From the NCBI RefSeq assembly GCF_008151785.1, contig NZ_CP036523.1, forward strand, positions 2,034,019-2,098,018: a stretch of DNA of 64,000 nucleotides. The letters run 5' to 3'. Shown here piece after piece: positions 17,717-26,099 of this stretch (the stretch's first letter is position 1; every line of letters starts with the position of its first letter). The stretch is from Peptacetobacter hiranonis. Lineage in GTDB: Bacteria > Bacillota > Clostridia > Peptostreptococcales > Peptostreptococcaceae. A program made the translations under genes and the position numbers. The notes beneath the pieces are model-generated. The model worked only from the letters and a program-made list of their open reading frames with translations. It ran no database searches and was not told the DNA's origin.

Positions 17717-20371
17717 CTACTTTGTTTCGTACCAAGAAACGCCAGTATTTAAGTCAACAGTAAGTGCAACCTTCATATCTACTGCGTTTTCCATTTCTTC
17801 TCTAACTATTTTTTCAACTTTTTCAAGCTCATCTATTGGTGTTTCAACTATAAGCTCATCGTGTACCTGAAGTATTAGTTTTGATCTAAGTTCTTCTTTT
17901 TCTAATCTTCTAAATACATTTACCATAGCTATTTTTATAATATCTGCTGCACTTCCCTGTATAGGTGCATTCATAGCAGCTCTTTTTCCTCTATTTCTTT
18001 CCATAAAGTTTTTAGATTTTATCTCTGGAATATATCTTCTTCTATTGAACATTGTCTGAGAATATCCATCTTTTTCAGCTGTTTCAATTATATTATCCAT
18101 AAATTCCTTTATTTTTTCATACTTAGCAAAGTAACTTTCTATGTACTGTTTTGCCTGTGGTACTGGTATATTTAAGTCTTCAGATAGACCAAAATCAGTT
18201 TTACCATAAATTATTCCGAAGTTTACAGCCTTCGCAGCACTTCTAAGCTCTGACGTAACCTCTTCAACAGGAACATTAAACACCTGAGACGCAGTCTTTC
18301 TATGTATATCTTCTCCATGTTTAAATGCATCTATCATATTCTGGTCCCCACTCATATGAGCTAATACTCTAAGCTCAACCTGAGAATAATCGGCATCTAC
18401 AAGTCTTTTTTCATCATCAGAAACAAATACTGCTCTAAGTCTTCTACCAATTTCCATTCTCACTGGTATATTCTGTAGATTTGGCTCTGTAGACGAAATT
18501 CTTCCTGTTGTAGTTATTGTTTGATTAAATGTCGAATGTATTCTACCATCTATTGGATTTATAAGTGCAGTTAATCCCTCAACATATGTAGAATTTAATT
18601 TAACTATCTGTCTATATTCACCTATTTTGTCTATAATAGGATGTTTATCTTTTAATTTTTCAAGAACCTCAGCATTAGTTGAGTATCCTGTTTTAGTTTT
18701 CTTAATTACAGGTAGTTCTAATTTTTCAAATAAAATTACACCAAGCTGTTTTGGAGAATTTATATTGAATTCTTCACCTGCATATCCGTATATTTCTTCT
18801 TCTAGTGAAGATATTATCTTTGTAAACTCTTTTCCAAGCTCATCAAGCATTTCTTTATCAACTTTGATACCTGTATATTCCATATTTCCAAGTACTTCTA
18901 CAAGGGGCATTTCAACATCATCGAAAAGTTTTTCTATTTTTGTACTTTCTATTTCTTCTTTCATTTTAGGCATAGCATTTACCACTGTATTTAAAATTGA
19001 AGAAATATATCCAGAAAGTTCTTCCTTTGTTAAATCCTCAAATTTTTTAGCTTTTACACCTTTACCAAGTAGCTCTTCTTTAGATTTAACAGATTTCATA
19101 AGATATTTCATTGCTATTGCGCCACATTCACTTGTATTAGTAGATGTAGAGTCTATTAAGTACTCTGCTATAGCTATATCAAATGACATGCCTTTTAGAG
19201 CTATTTCATAAGGCATAAGGGCTACATAATCTTCTTTCATATTGTATCCATATTTCTTTATATCCTTAGACTCTAAAACCGCTTTAAAGTCCATTATTCT
19301 CTCCTCTGAAACACAGAATACTTTATCTCCATCTAAAGTTATATACATGCATATTATATTTTTTTCTAGTATATTTCCAACTTTAGTAACAACCTTTAAT
19401 GCAAATTCTCCTTTTTCATTTATAAGAGATATTATCTCTTTAGAATCTACATCGTAATTTACATCCATTTTACTATCACTTTCTTCGGCTATAGCTGACT
19501 CTCCACTCATATCCATAACCTTTTTTATAAGGCTTGTAAATTTAAAGAACTGGAATTTTTCTATAACATCTTCTACTTTGTAATCTCCAAATACCATTTT
19601 GTCTAAGTCAAATTCTATCGGAACATCCCTTACAATAGTAGCTAGCCATTTACTATGTATAGCTTCTTCTTTATTTTCTTCTATTTTTTTCTTAATACTT
19701 CCTTTTAGCTCATCTGTATGTTCAACTAAGTTTTCTATACTTCCAAACTGTTTTATAAGTTTTATCCCTGTTTTTTCACCTACTCCAGGTACACCAGGTA
19801 TATTATCTGATTTATCCCCCATAAGTCCTTTTAAATCTATAAACTGTGTTGGAGTCATTTCGTATTTTTCTATTACTGAATCATAGTTATATTCTTCTAC
19901 ATCTGCTACACCTTTTTTAGTTATAAGTGTAGTAGTCTTATTAGATGCTAACTGTATAGCATCCTTATCTCCTGTAACTATAAATACTTCAAATCCGTCT
20001 TCTTCCGCAGCCTTAGATATAGTACCTATTATATCGTCTGCTTCATAGCCGTCTATTTCAAATCTCTCTATTTTAAAAGCATCTAGTAGATCTTTTAATG
20101 GCTGCATCTGTTCAAACAGCTCCTGAGGCATTTTTTTTCTTCCAGCTTTATATTTGCTGTATTCTTTATGTCTAAATGTAGGAGCCTTTCTATCAAATGC
20201 AACGCTTATATGAGTTGGCTCATATATTTCTATCATTTTGAACAACATTGTTGTAAAACCATATATTGCATTTGTATGAAGTCCTTCTTTATTGTCCATT
20301 GTCTGTGGAAGAGCGTAAAATGCTCTATTTATTATCGAGTTTCCATCTATTATGATGAGTCTTTTATTCAA
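17717..20371 (-). CDS. polA: DNA polymerase I
   Basis: Repair and Okazaki-fragment polymerase. The 5'-nuclease domain is at about 1-285, a 3'-5' exonuclease-like domain at about 310-480, and the polymerase at about 490-884, with motif A DADYSQVELR, motif B RSAAKAVNFGIIYG and motif C QVHDELIVE. The exonuclease domain lacks the FDTET-type metal ligands (FALKVVT at the equivalent place), so proofreading is probably absent, as in Bacillus PolA. I choose TTG 20371 because GGAGTG lies just before it; the upstream ATG at 20392 has no ribosome site. Confidence 0.96.
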   Translation of the reverse strand: MNKRLIIIDGNSIINRAFYALPQTMDNKEGLHTNAIYGFTTMLFKMIEIYEPTHISVAFDRKAPTFRHKEYSKYKAGRKKMPQELFEQMQPLKDLLDAFKIERFEIDGYEADDIIGTISKAAEEDGFEVFIVTGDKDAIQLASNKTTTLITKKGVADVEEYNYDSVIEKYEMTPTQFIDLKGLMGDKSDNIPGVPGVGEKTGIKLIKQFGSIENLVEHTDELKGSIKKKIEENKEEAIHSKWLATIVRDVPIEFDLDKMVFGDYKVEDVIEKFQFFKFTSLIKKVMDMSGESAIAEESDSKMDVNYDVDSKEIISLINEKGEFALKVVTKVGNILEKNIICMYITLDGDKVFCVSEERIMDFKAVLESKDIKKYGYNMKEDYVALMPYEIALKGMSFDIAIAEYLIDSTSTNTSECGAIAMKYLMKSVKSKEELLGKGVKAKKFEDLTKEELSGYISSILNTVVNAMPKMKEEIESTKIEKLFDDVEMPLVEVLGNMEYTGIKVDKEMLDELGKEFTKIISSLEEEIYGYAGEEFNINSPKQLGVILFEKLELPVIKKTKTGYSTNAEVLEKLKDKHPIIDKIGEYRQIVKLNSTYVEGLTALINPIDGRIHSTFNQTITTTGRISSTEPNLQNIPVRMEIGRRLRAVFVSDDEKRLVDADYSQVELRVLAHMSGDQNMIDAFKHGEDIHRKTASQVFNVPVEEVTSELRSAAKAVNFGIIYGKTDFGLSEDLNIPVPQAKQYIESYFAKYEKIKEFMDNIIETAEKDGYSQTMFNRRRYIPEIKSKNFMERNRGKRAAMNAPIQGSAADIIKIAMVNVFRRLEKEELRSKLILQVHDELIVETPIDELEKVEKIVREEMENAVDMKVALTVDLNTGVSWYETK

Positions 20372-20541
20372 ATTTATCACTCCGTTTTCCATTTTTTATT
20401 TCAGTTTTTCTTGTCAATTATTTTATACATTACTTATATTATATTATCATAACAGAGTGAATTTTTTTAGTATTATATCTTAATAAAAAATAAATCTTTT
20501 TTAAAATATATATTTTTTTAATTTTGTCTGTGTTATAATGC

Positions 20542-20570
20542 TTGATTGAAATATATTTAATTGTTATAAT
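20542..20570 (+). promoter_or_regulatory. Promoter of tRNA-Leu
   Basis: TTGATT (20542-20547), a 17-bp spacer and a perfect TATAAT (20565-20570). The predicted start is about 16 bases before the tRNA. Confidence 0.8.
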
Positions 20571-20592
20571 ATGTAGTATAGTTTTTTAACTT

Positions 20593-20674
20593 GCCGCTGT
20601 GGCGGAATGGCAGACGCACATGACTCAAAATCATGCGGGAAACCGTACGGGTTCAAGTCCCGTCAGCGGTACCA
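20593..20674 (+). tRNA. tRNA-Leu (anticodon CAA)
   Basis: Cloverleaf with acceptor GCCGCTG/CAGCGGT (G1-T72 wobble), discriminator A and encoded CCA. The anticodon stem is CATGA/TCATG around the loop CTCAAAA, giving anticodon CAA, which reads UUG. The variable arm is long, as in class II tRNAs, and the T arm contains GTTCAAGTC. It stands alone between a promoter and a terminator. Confidence 0.96.
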
Positions 20675-20702
20675 TAAAATTATATATCTTTTAAACACAC
20701 TA

Positions 20703-20736
20703 AAATACCGACCTTTTTTAAGGCCGGTATTTTTTT
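20703..20736 (+). terminator. Intrinsic terminator after tRNA-Leu
   Basis: AAATACCG-A-CCTT pairs with AAGG-C-CGGTATTT (one A/C mismatch), followed by a T run. It starts about 28 bases after the CCA end. Confidence 0.9.
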
Positions 20737-20796
20737 ATAAATCGATAACTTTTAAATATCAATCTCTAAATATAATAAACAATCTTTTTTCAAAAA

Positions 20797-20886
20797 ATAA
20801 AAAAATCCCTTTCGGGATTTTTTTACTCGGCGGCAGAAAATTTGAGGATGTGGAGGATGTGAGGGAGAACTGCCGCCGAATCAAAT
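20797..20886 (-). ncRNA. Candidate small RNA with C-rich loop
   Basis: On the minus strand, TATAAT (20893-20898) predicts a start near 20886. The transcript would fold a 10-bp GC-rich stem, TCGGCGGCAG with CTGCCGCCGA (20827-20879), closing a 33-base loop. Read on this strand the loop contains UCCCUC, AUCCUCC and AUCCUC, each complementary to Shine-Dalgarno cores. A hairpin (CCC-GAAA-GGG) with a T run ends it at about 20797-20824. Promoter, hairpin and terminator together give an RNA of about 90 bases. No -35 match is clear. Read on the plus strand, the loop instead carries two AGGATG motifs, so strand is not certain. Confidence 0.5.
20801..20824. terminator. Bidirectional terminator
   Basis: A short hairpin with TCCC/GGGA stem and A and T tracts on both sides. 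It can end the candidate small RNA on the minus strand and any read-through from the tRNA on the plus strand. Confidence 0.75.
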
Positions 20887-21020
20887 AGGGTAATTATATT
20901 ATGTTCTTAAGAAAAAGCTAATCTTTCTATGCTTTAATAATACACATTCAATATGAATTTATTATCAATGTAATGTAAAACTAATGTGAATTTTTTACTT
21001 TTTTACTTGCTTAACATAAA

Positions 21021-21053
21021 AAGATGGGCTAATGCATATATTACACTAGCCCA
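21021..21053 (-). terminator. Intrinsic terminator of the MMPL/heptad-protein operon
   Basis: TGGGCTA at one end pairs with TAGCCCA at the other, followed on the minus strand by TCTTTTTATG, 17 bp after the stop of the gene at 21070. Confidence 0.85.
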
Positions 21054-21069
21054 CAATTATTTTCAAGTT

Positions 21070-23085
21070 TTATTTTTTCATTAATCTCTGTATTATACCT
21101 TTTATACCTGTAGCTTCTTCTTTAACTACTTTTTCTTTTGTTCCATTGTCGCTTTCGTCATCAGTGTTGACTTTCATTATGAATTTAACATCACCATTCA
21201 TATCTTCACCTATACCAGCATAGTTGTCGTAGTCATTTGCTAGGTCTAATAATACATCTTTAGTGTCTACTAATCTTTCTATATCGTCTATTTTACCTGT
21301 TTTAGAAGATACTTCTGAAGTTACTTCACTATTTGCCTTTTTAACACCATCATAAAGCTGTTTTGAACCACCCTGTAATTTTTTAGTTCCTGCTAATATC
21401 TGTTTAGAGCTTGTTGCTAATTTATCTGAACCTTTTCTAAGTTCTTCTCCGCCTGATACTAATTTAGTAGTTCCGTCCTGTAACTGAGTAGTTCCGTTGT
21501 AAAGCTGCTGACTTCCTTCATAAAGTTTATCTGTTGAACCATCTAATTTTCCTGAATTTTCTTCAAGAGTTTTTCCTGCATCTACTAACTGTGCAAATTT
21601 TGAGCTGTACTGACTTGATCCTGCACTAAGCTGTGATAATCCTGCAGATAACTGTTTTGCTGCACCTGCTGCTTCTGACAACCCACTCTTAGCTGATGAT
21701 AATGAACTTTCCGCACCACCTATAGCAGATTCCTGTTTAGAAGATATACTCTGAGATGCCTGACTAAGTTCTATTATTTTCTTTGCAGCTGCTTTTGATT
21801 CTTCACTTGCATTTTCATCACCTAGTATAGTATTTGCAGCTGATTCCATTCCAGATGCTAATTCTTTATTTTTAGATATAGATCCGCTTAATTCTGATAG
21901 ACCTCCACCTGCTGAGCTTGCATTTGATAGAGCACTTGATAGCTGTTCTGCACCAGCTACTGCATTTTTTATTCCGTTGTCTATATCAGAATATGCATTA
22001 TAAAGATTTCCTGTATTTTCTACATACATTGAAACACCTGTTGTAAACTTATCCTGACCTGCACTAAGCCGTTCTATACCATTCATAAGTTTCTGTGCAC
22101 CCTGATTAAGCATTGGAACATTTCTACCTATTAAACCTACACCATTTGTAAGAGTCTGTATTCCTCCACTTAAAGTCTGTGTTCCTGCATCAAATTTTTC
22201 ATAATTTGTAGCTAATTCTGTAGTACCATTGTAAAGCTGTTCAGTTCCGTTTAATAATTCTTTTCCTGCATCTTTTAATTTATCTATCATAGAAGTTATA
22301 TCACCTAAATCACTATCAGAATCTATATCTTCTAGACTAGACATATCAGATGTAGCTGCTATCATTACTTCTGGTACTTTAAAATCAGTTGTTTCAGCTT
22401 CTATAGTTATTGTTGAGCTTATTTTATCGAATATTTCACTATAATCTCCACCCATATCTAAAGAAGCTTCAAGTCCTGGAGATGATATTGCTGTTATTGA
22501 AGATGTTTTTCCATCATCTAAAGTTTTTCCTGAGCTAGTTTTTATATTTTTAAAGTTTTCTCTAGGCATTAATATTTCTGTAGCTGTTATAAATGGTACA
22601 TAAACTGTTCTATTTTCTCCAGATATTTTTACATTTCTAGCTTCATTATTTTTTAGTCTTATAGTTATCTTAACTTTACCTGACTGACCTTTTATTTCAT
22701 CAGCAGTTACACTTCTTCCATTTAATTCATATTCTATATCTGTAGTTATTGGAAGCTGTTTATCTGTCTGACCTTGATAGTATAAGTCATCTTTAGTTGT
22801 ATCCCAAGTTACACTTTCTCCGTCTATTGTTGGTTTTTCATCACCTTTAACATTTTTTATATCTTTTAAAATACTTTTATCGTTTATTTTATCTAGTGAT
22901 CCATCTCCACTTAACCATTCTGATACTATATTTTTTTCTACAGTACCGTCTTTTTTAAGTATTGTATATACTGTTTCGTCTTTTTTTATGTAACTACTTT
23001 CAGCAAGTACTGGAGATGCTGATGCTGCTAATATAGCTAATGTACAAACTGATGCAATTGATTTATTTTTAGTTTCCTTTTTCAT
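21070..23085 (-). CDS. Secreted protein with Leu-x-x-Gly heptad repeats, partner of MMPL exporter
   Basis: A signal peptide (about 1-28, ending SPVLA) and no other clear membrane segment, so it is probably extracytoplasmic. A beta-rich region fills about 30-260. Two blocks of x3-Leu-x2-Gly heptads follow, at about 285-370 and 490-600 (LYNGTTQLQDGTTKLVSGG is an example), as in YhgE/Pip-type and RND-associated proteins. An Ala/Ser-rich helical stretch separates the blocks. It lies 36 bp after an MMPL exporter gene and shares its promoter and terminator. By analogy with YhgE-like pairs it may be a periplasm-like extension or wall-side partner of the exporter; substrate unknown. Confidence 0.8.
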   Translation of the reverse strand: MKKETKNKSIASVCTLAILAASASPVLAESSYIKKDETVYTILKKDGTVEKNIVSEWLSGDGSLDKINDKSILKDIKNVKGDEKPTIDGESVTWDTTKDDLYYQGQTDKQLPITTDIEYELNGRSVTADEIKGQSGKVKITIRLKNNEARNVKISGENRTVYVPFITATEILMPRENFKNIKTSSGKTLDDGKTSSITAISSPGLEASLDMGGDYSEIFDKISSTITIEAETTDFKVPEVMIAATSDMSSLEDIDSDSDLGDITSMIDKLKDAGKELLNGTEQLYNGTTELATNYEKFDAGTQTLSGGIQTLTNGVGLIGRNVPMLNQGAQKLMNGIERLSAGQDKFTTGVSMYVENTGNLYNAYSDIDNGIKNAVAGAEQLSSALSNASSAGGGLSELSGSISKNKELASGMESAANTILGDENASEESKAAAKKIIELSQASQSISSKQESAIGGAESSLSSAKSGLSEAAGAAKQLSAGLSQLSAGSSQYSSKFAQLVDAGKTLEENSGKLDGSTDKLYEGSQQLYNGTTQLQDGTTKLVSGGEELRKGSDKLATSSKQILAGTKKLQGGSKQLYDGVKKANSEVTSEVSSKTGKIDDIERLVDTKDVLLDLANDYDNYAGIGEDMNGDVKFIMKVNTDDESDNGTKEKVVKEEATGIKGIIQRLMKK

Positions 23086-23121
23086 CTTAAATTCCTCCTC
23101 AAGTAATATAATCTTTCACTT

Positions 23122-25188
23122 CTAATTTTTAGGAATGAAATCTTTTGATGTTTTTTCTATTAATTTTTCGCTTATTAATAATAATCCTGGTAGCATAAAT
23201 AGTATTACGAACATACTTATTATTGCTCCTCTAGCCATTAAAGAACAAAGTGAACTTATCATTTCTAGTTTAGATATTATACCAACACCTATTGTTGAAC
23301 TGAAGAATGAGAATCCACTTGTTACTATTGAGCGTCCACATTTCTGTATTGCTATTTTCATAGCTTCATATTTATCGTATCCATTTCCTAGTTCTTCTTT
23401 AAATCTAGAAGTAAGTAGTATAGCGTAGTCAACTGTAGCTCCTAGCTGTATTGTTCCAAGAACTATAGATGCTATAAATGGAAGAACTGTTCCTGTATAA
23501 TATGGAATACCTAAGTTAGCAAATATCGCACCTTCAATTGCCGCAACTAGTAAAACTGGTATTGATGCAGACTTAAATACAAATGCTATTATCGCAAATA
23601 TTGCTATTATAGAAACCGCACTTACCTTTTTAAAATCTGTATCGGCAATTCTTATTAAGTCTTCTGTTAAAGGTGCTTCACCACCTATAAGTCCATCTGG
23701 ATCGTATTTTTTAACTATTTTATTTAATTCTCTTATCTGAGCACCACATTCCTTTGTAGCTGCTCTGTATTTTGAGTTGATCATTATCTGTTCATATCCA
23801 CCAGCTTTTACTTCAGAAAGCATACTATCTGGTATTATATCCTGAACAAATCCAGAACCAACTACTTTTTCAAGTGCTACTACAGAGTTAACACCATCTA
23901 CTTTTTCTATTTCACTTACCATCTGGTCAACTTTATATGAATCTAAACTATCTTTTACAAATATCATATCTGTACTATTCATATCAAAGTCTTTTTTCAT
24001 TTTGTTTGTTGCTACTATTGAAGGTAAATCATCTGGTAATGTTTCATCTAGATTGTAGTATACCTTCGCATTATTGTTTCCGTATATCGCTGGTATCATT
24101 AAAACTAAAAATAAAACTGTAAGTTTTTTATAATTTCTAATTACAAAATCTGAAGTCTTTTCAAAACTTGTAAGAATTGTTTTATGTCTATGGTTGTGTA
24201 TAATCTTGTCAAATGTAAGTATTAAAGCTGGAAGTACTGTAACAGTAGTTAAAACTCCAAGTACAACCCCTTTTGCCATTACTATACCTATATCTTTACC
24301 TAGTGCTAAGTCCATTGCACATAATGCTATAAATCCAGCAACTGTTGTAAGTGAACTTCCTGATATAGATGTAAATGTATTGGTTATTGCATTTGCCATT
24401 GCCTCTTCTCTATTGTCTGTATTCAATAGCTCTTCATCATATCTATGAAGTAGGAATATTGAATAGTCCATTGTAACTCCTAGCTGTAGTATTGCACACA
24501 ACGCTTTTGTTATATATGATATTTCTCCAAAGATTATATTAGTTCCAAAGTTATAAATTATCGCTATTGCAATATTTGTAAGGAATACAAATGGAATCGC
24601 TGTATATTCCATAGTTAAGAGTAAAACTATCATTGTAAGTATTCCGGCAGCTACAACATAAAGTGGCATTTCTTTATCTGATAAATCTTTTGTATCTTTT
24701 ATAATTCCTGACATTCCACTTAAAAATGCCTGTCTACCTGTAATACCTCTGATAGTATCTACAGCTTTCATAGTAAGCTCATCTGCTGTACCTTCCTTCA
24801 ACTTAACTATCATCATAGTCGCATCTCCGGAATAAAGCATATCTCTCATATCTTTAGGTATCATTTCATTGGGGAATGTTATGTCTATAAAACTGTCCTT
24901 CCAAATAACTTCTTCTACACCCTCTACCTTTTCGACTTTTTCTTTAATTTTGGCTACATCTTTATCTGGCATATTTTCAATTTCCAACATAGCCAAAGAT
25001 CCGCAGTTAAAATCTTCTTTCATTATTTTTTCTGCTTTCATAGTAGATACATCTTCTGGTAGATAACTAAGTATATCGTAGTTTATATCTGTATTGATAT
25101 ATCCCATAACTGACGGTATCAAAAGTAAAAATGCTATCAAAAGAATGATTTTACTATGTTTTGCTATCTTGTCAGCAATCTTTTTCAT
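23122..25188 (-). CDS. MMPL/RND superfamily exporter
   Basis: A proton-driven exporter with two repeated halves: a first helix at about 13-30, a large extracellular loop, then five or six helices (about 175-330), and the same again at about 355-375 and 525-680. Sequences such as GVTMDYSIFLLHRYDEE and GATVDYAILLTSRFKEE in equivalent helices carry the Asp-Tyr pair typical of MMPL proteins. It has 688 residues. Lipids, cationic drugs or other amphiphiles are usual substrates of this class; which applies here cannot be told. The promoter holds two candidate operators, so induction by a ligand is likely. Confidence 0.9.
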   Translation of the reverse strand: MKKIADKIAKHSKIILLIAFLLLIPSVMGYINTDINYDILSYLPEDVSTMKAEKIMKEDFNCGSLAMLEIENMPDKDVAKIKEKVEKVEGVEEVIWKDSFIDITFPNEMIPKDMRDMLYSGDATMMIVKLKEGTADELTMKAVDTIRGITGRQAFLSGMSGIIKDTKDLSDKEMPLYVVAAGILTMIVLLLTMEYTAIPFVFLTNIAIAIIYNFGTNIIFGEISYITKALCAILQLGVTMDYSIFLLHRYDEELLNTDNREEAMANAITNTFTSISGSSLTTVAGFIALCAMDLALGKDIGIVMAKGVVLGVLTTVTVLPALILTFDKIIHNHRHKTILTSFEKTSDFVIRNYKKLTVLFLVLMIPAIYGNNNAKVYYNLDETLPDDLPSIVATNKMKKDFDMNSTDMIFVKDSLDSYKVDQMVSEIEKVDGVNSVVALEKVVGSGFVQDIIPDSMLSEVKAGGYEQIMINSKYRAATKECGAQIRELNKIVKKYDPDGLIGGEAPLTEDLIRIADTDFKKVSAVSIIAIFAIIAFVFKSASIPVLLVAAIEGAIFANLGIPYYTGTVLPFIASIVLGTIQLGATVDYAILLTSRFKEELGNGYDKYEAMKIAIQKCGRSIVTSGFSFFSSTIGVGIISKLEMISSLCSLMARGAIISMFVILFMLPGLLLISEKLIEKTSKDFIPKN

Positions 25189-25223
25189 TTTTCTCCTTCT
25201 CCTTCCAATTTTCGAGCACCATT

Positions 25224-25268
25224 TTGGGCATACCTAATTTTTATAAATATATTATAGGGCGTGCCTAA
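25224..25268 (-). promoter_or_regulatory. Twin pseudo-palindromic operators in the MMPL promoter
   Basis: Two related 14-mers, TTGGGCATACCTAA at 25224-25237 and TAGGGCGTGCCTAA at 25255-25268 (plus-strand reading), start 31 bp apart, close to three helical turns. The second lies in the spacer and -10 region, the first in the leader. Both are TTAGG-N4-CCCWA-type inverted repeats. The nearby TetR protein is the obvious candidate ligand, by inference. Confidence 0.65.
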
Positions 25269-25279
25269 TAAAAAGTCAA
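25251..25279 (-). promoter_or_regulatory. Strong sigma-A-type promoter of the MMPL operon
   Basis: On the minus strand TTGACT (25274-25279), exactly 17 bp, then TATAAT (25251-25256). The transcript start would be about 55 bases before the ATG. Confidence 0.85.
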
Positions 25280-25319
25280 CAATTTTATAACTTTGTAAAA
25301 ATGAAGTTTTTATGAATTT

Positions 25320-25371
25320 GTAAAAAAAATACTACCAAACATCGTAATCAATACGATAATTTGGTAGTATT
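25320..25371 (-). terminator. Intrinsic terminator after tetR
   Basis: AATACTACCAAA pairs with TTTGGTAGTATT (25328-25371), with an inner ATCGTA/TACGAT stem, followed on the minus strand by a T-run. It separates the ABC-tetR unit from the MMPL promoter. Confidence 0.9.
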
Positions 25372-25411
25372 CTAGTCATTGTGTTCAATTTTAAATATTA
25401 AATTTTTTTAA

Positions 25412-26083
25412 TTATATTAAATCACTCGATTCCACTACATTGTTTACTACTTCTTCAAGGTTCATATCATCCTTAAATTCTTTTGCTTCTTGTATTATCT
25501 TGTCTATGTCTATATGCTCATTTACATTTAAAAGAGCAAATCTAGTTTTAACGACATTTATTATAATATCGTCTAAATCTACATTTAGTATTCCTTCATA
25601 GTACTGATTTAATAATTCACATTCACCAGCACATCCCATGGCAATACTCATATATAAATCTTTATCATTAAAATTATAGTCACTTTCCACTAATTTTTCC
25701 TTAAATAACCCAAGTAGTATGTTTATATATTCTTTTCTTATAGACCTTACATTTGAAGCCTCAATATAAAGTCTAAACACTTTTTCTGAAGTGGCTATAG
25801 CATGAGTATATATATACTGACTGATAATATAGTTTGCAATTATATCATTTTCTTTTATTTTTTTCTCTGCTATTGTTCCATATATTTTTTCTAGTAATTC
25901 CTTATATAAATACAGTAGTATGTCTTCTTTTTTCTTGAAATAGTAATATAAATGTCCTCTTCCAAGCCCAGAAGACTCTGCAATCTGTCTTATTGTAGTC
26001 TTACCATATCCATATTTTATAAAAAGTCCTGATGCAGTTTTTATTATGTGATCTTTTAGCTGATTAACTTCTGAATCCTTCAT
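25412..26083 (-). CDS. TetR/AcrR family transcriptional regulator
   Basis: A 223-residue TetR-type repressor. The helix-turn-helix is at about 20-55: TASGLFIKYGYGKTTIRQIA then GLGRGHLYYYFKKKEDIL, with the YYYFKKK recognition helix typical of the family. The C-terminal ligand domain is not assignable. ATG 26083 is chosen over a longer frame since TGGAGGGAAG lies right before it. It follows an ABC exporter by 16 bp and precedes an MMPL exporter operon, so it probably controls one or both. Confidence 0.92.
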   Translation of the reverse strand: MKDSEVNQLKDHIIKTASGLFIKYGYGKTTIRQIAESSGLGRGHLYYYFKKKEDILLYLYKELLEKIYGTIAEKKIKENDIIANYIISQYIYTHAIATSEKVFRLYIEASNVRSIRKEYINILLGLFKEKLVESDYNFNDKDLYMSIAMGCAGECELLNQYYEGILNVDLDDIIINVVKTRFALLNVNEHIDIDKIIQEAKEFKDDMNLEEVVNNVVESSDLI

Positions 26084-26099
26084 TTTACTTCCCTCCAAT

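Noticed and set aside
21400-22250. Periodic motif in the heptad protein gene as a DNA repeat array
   Set aside because: The period comes from Leu-x-x-Gly heptads in the protein; DNA units are not exact.
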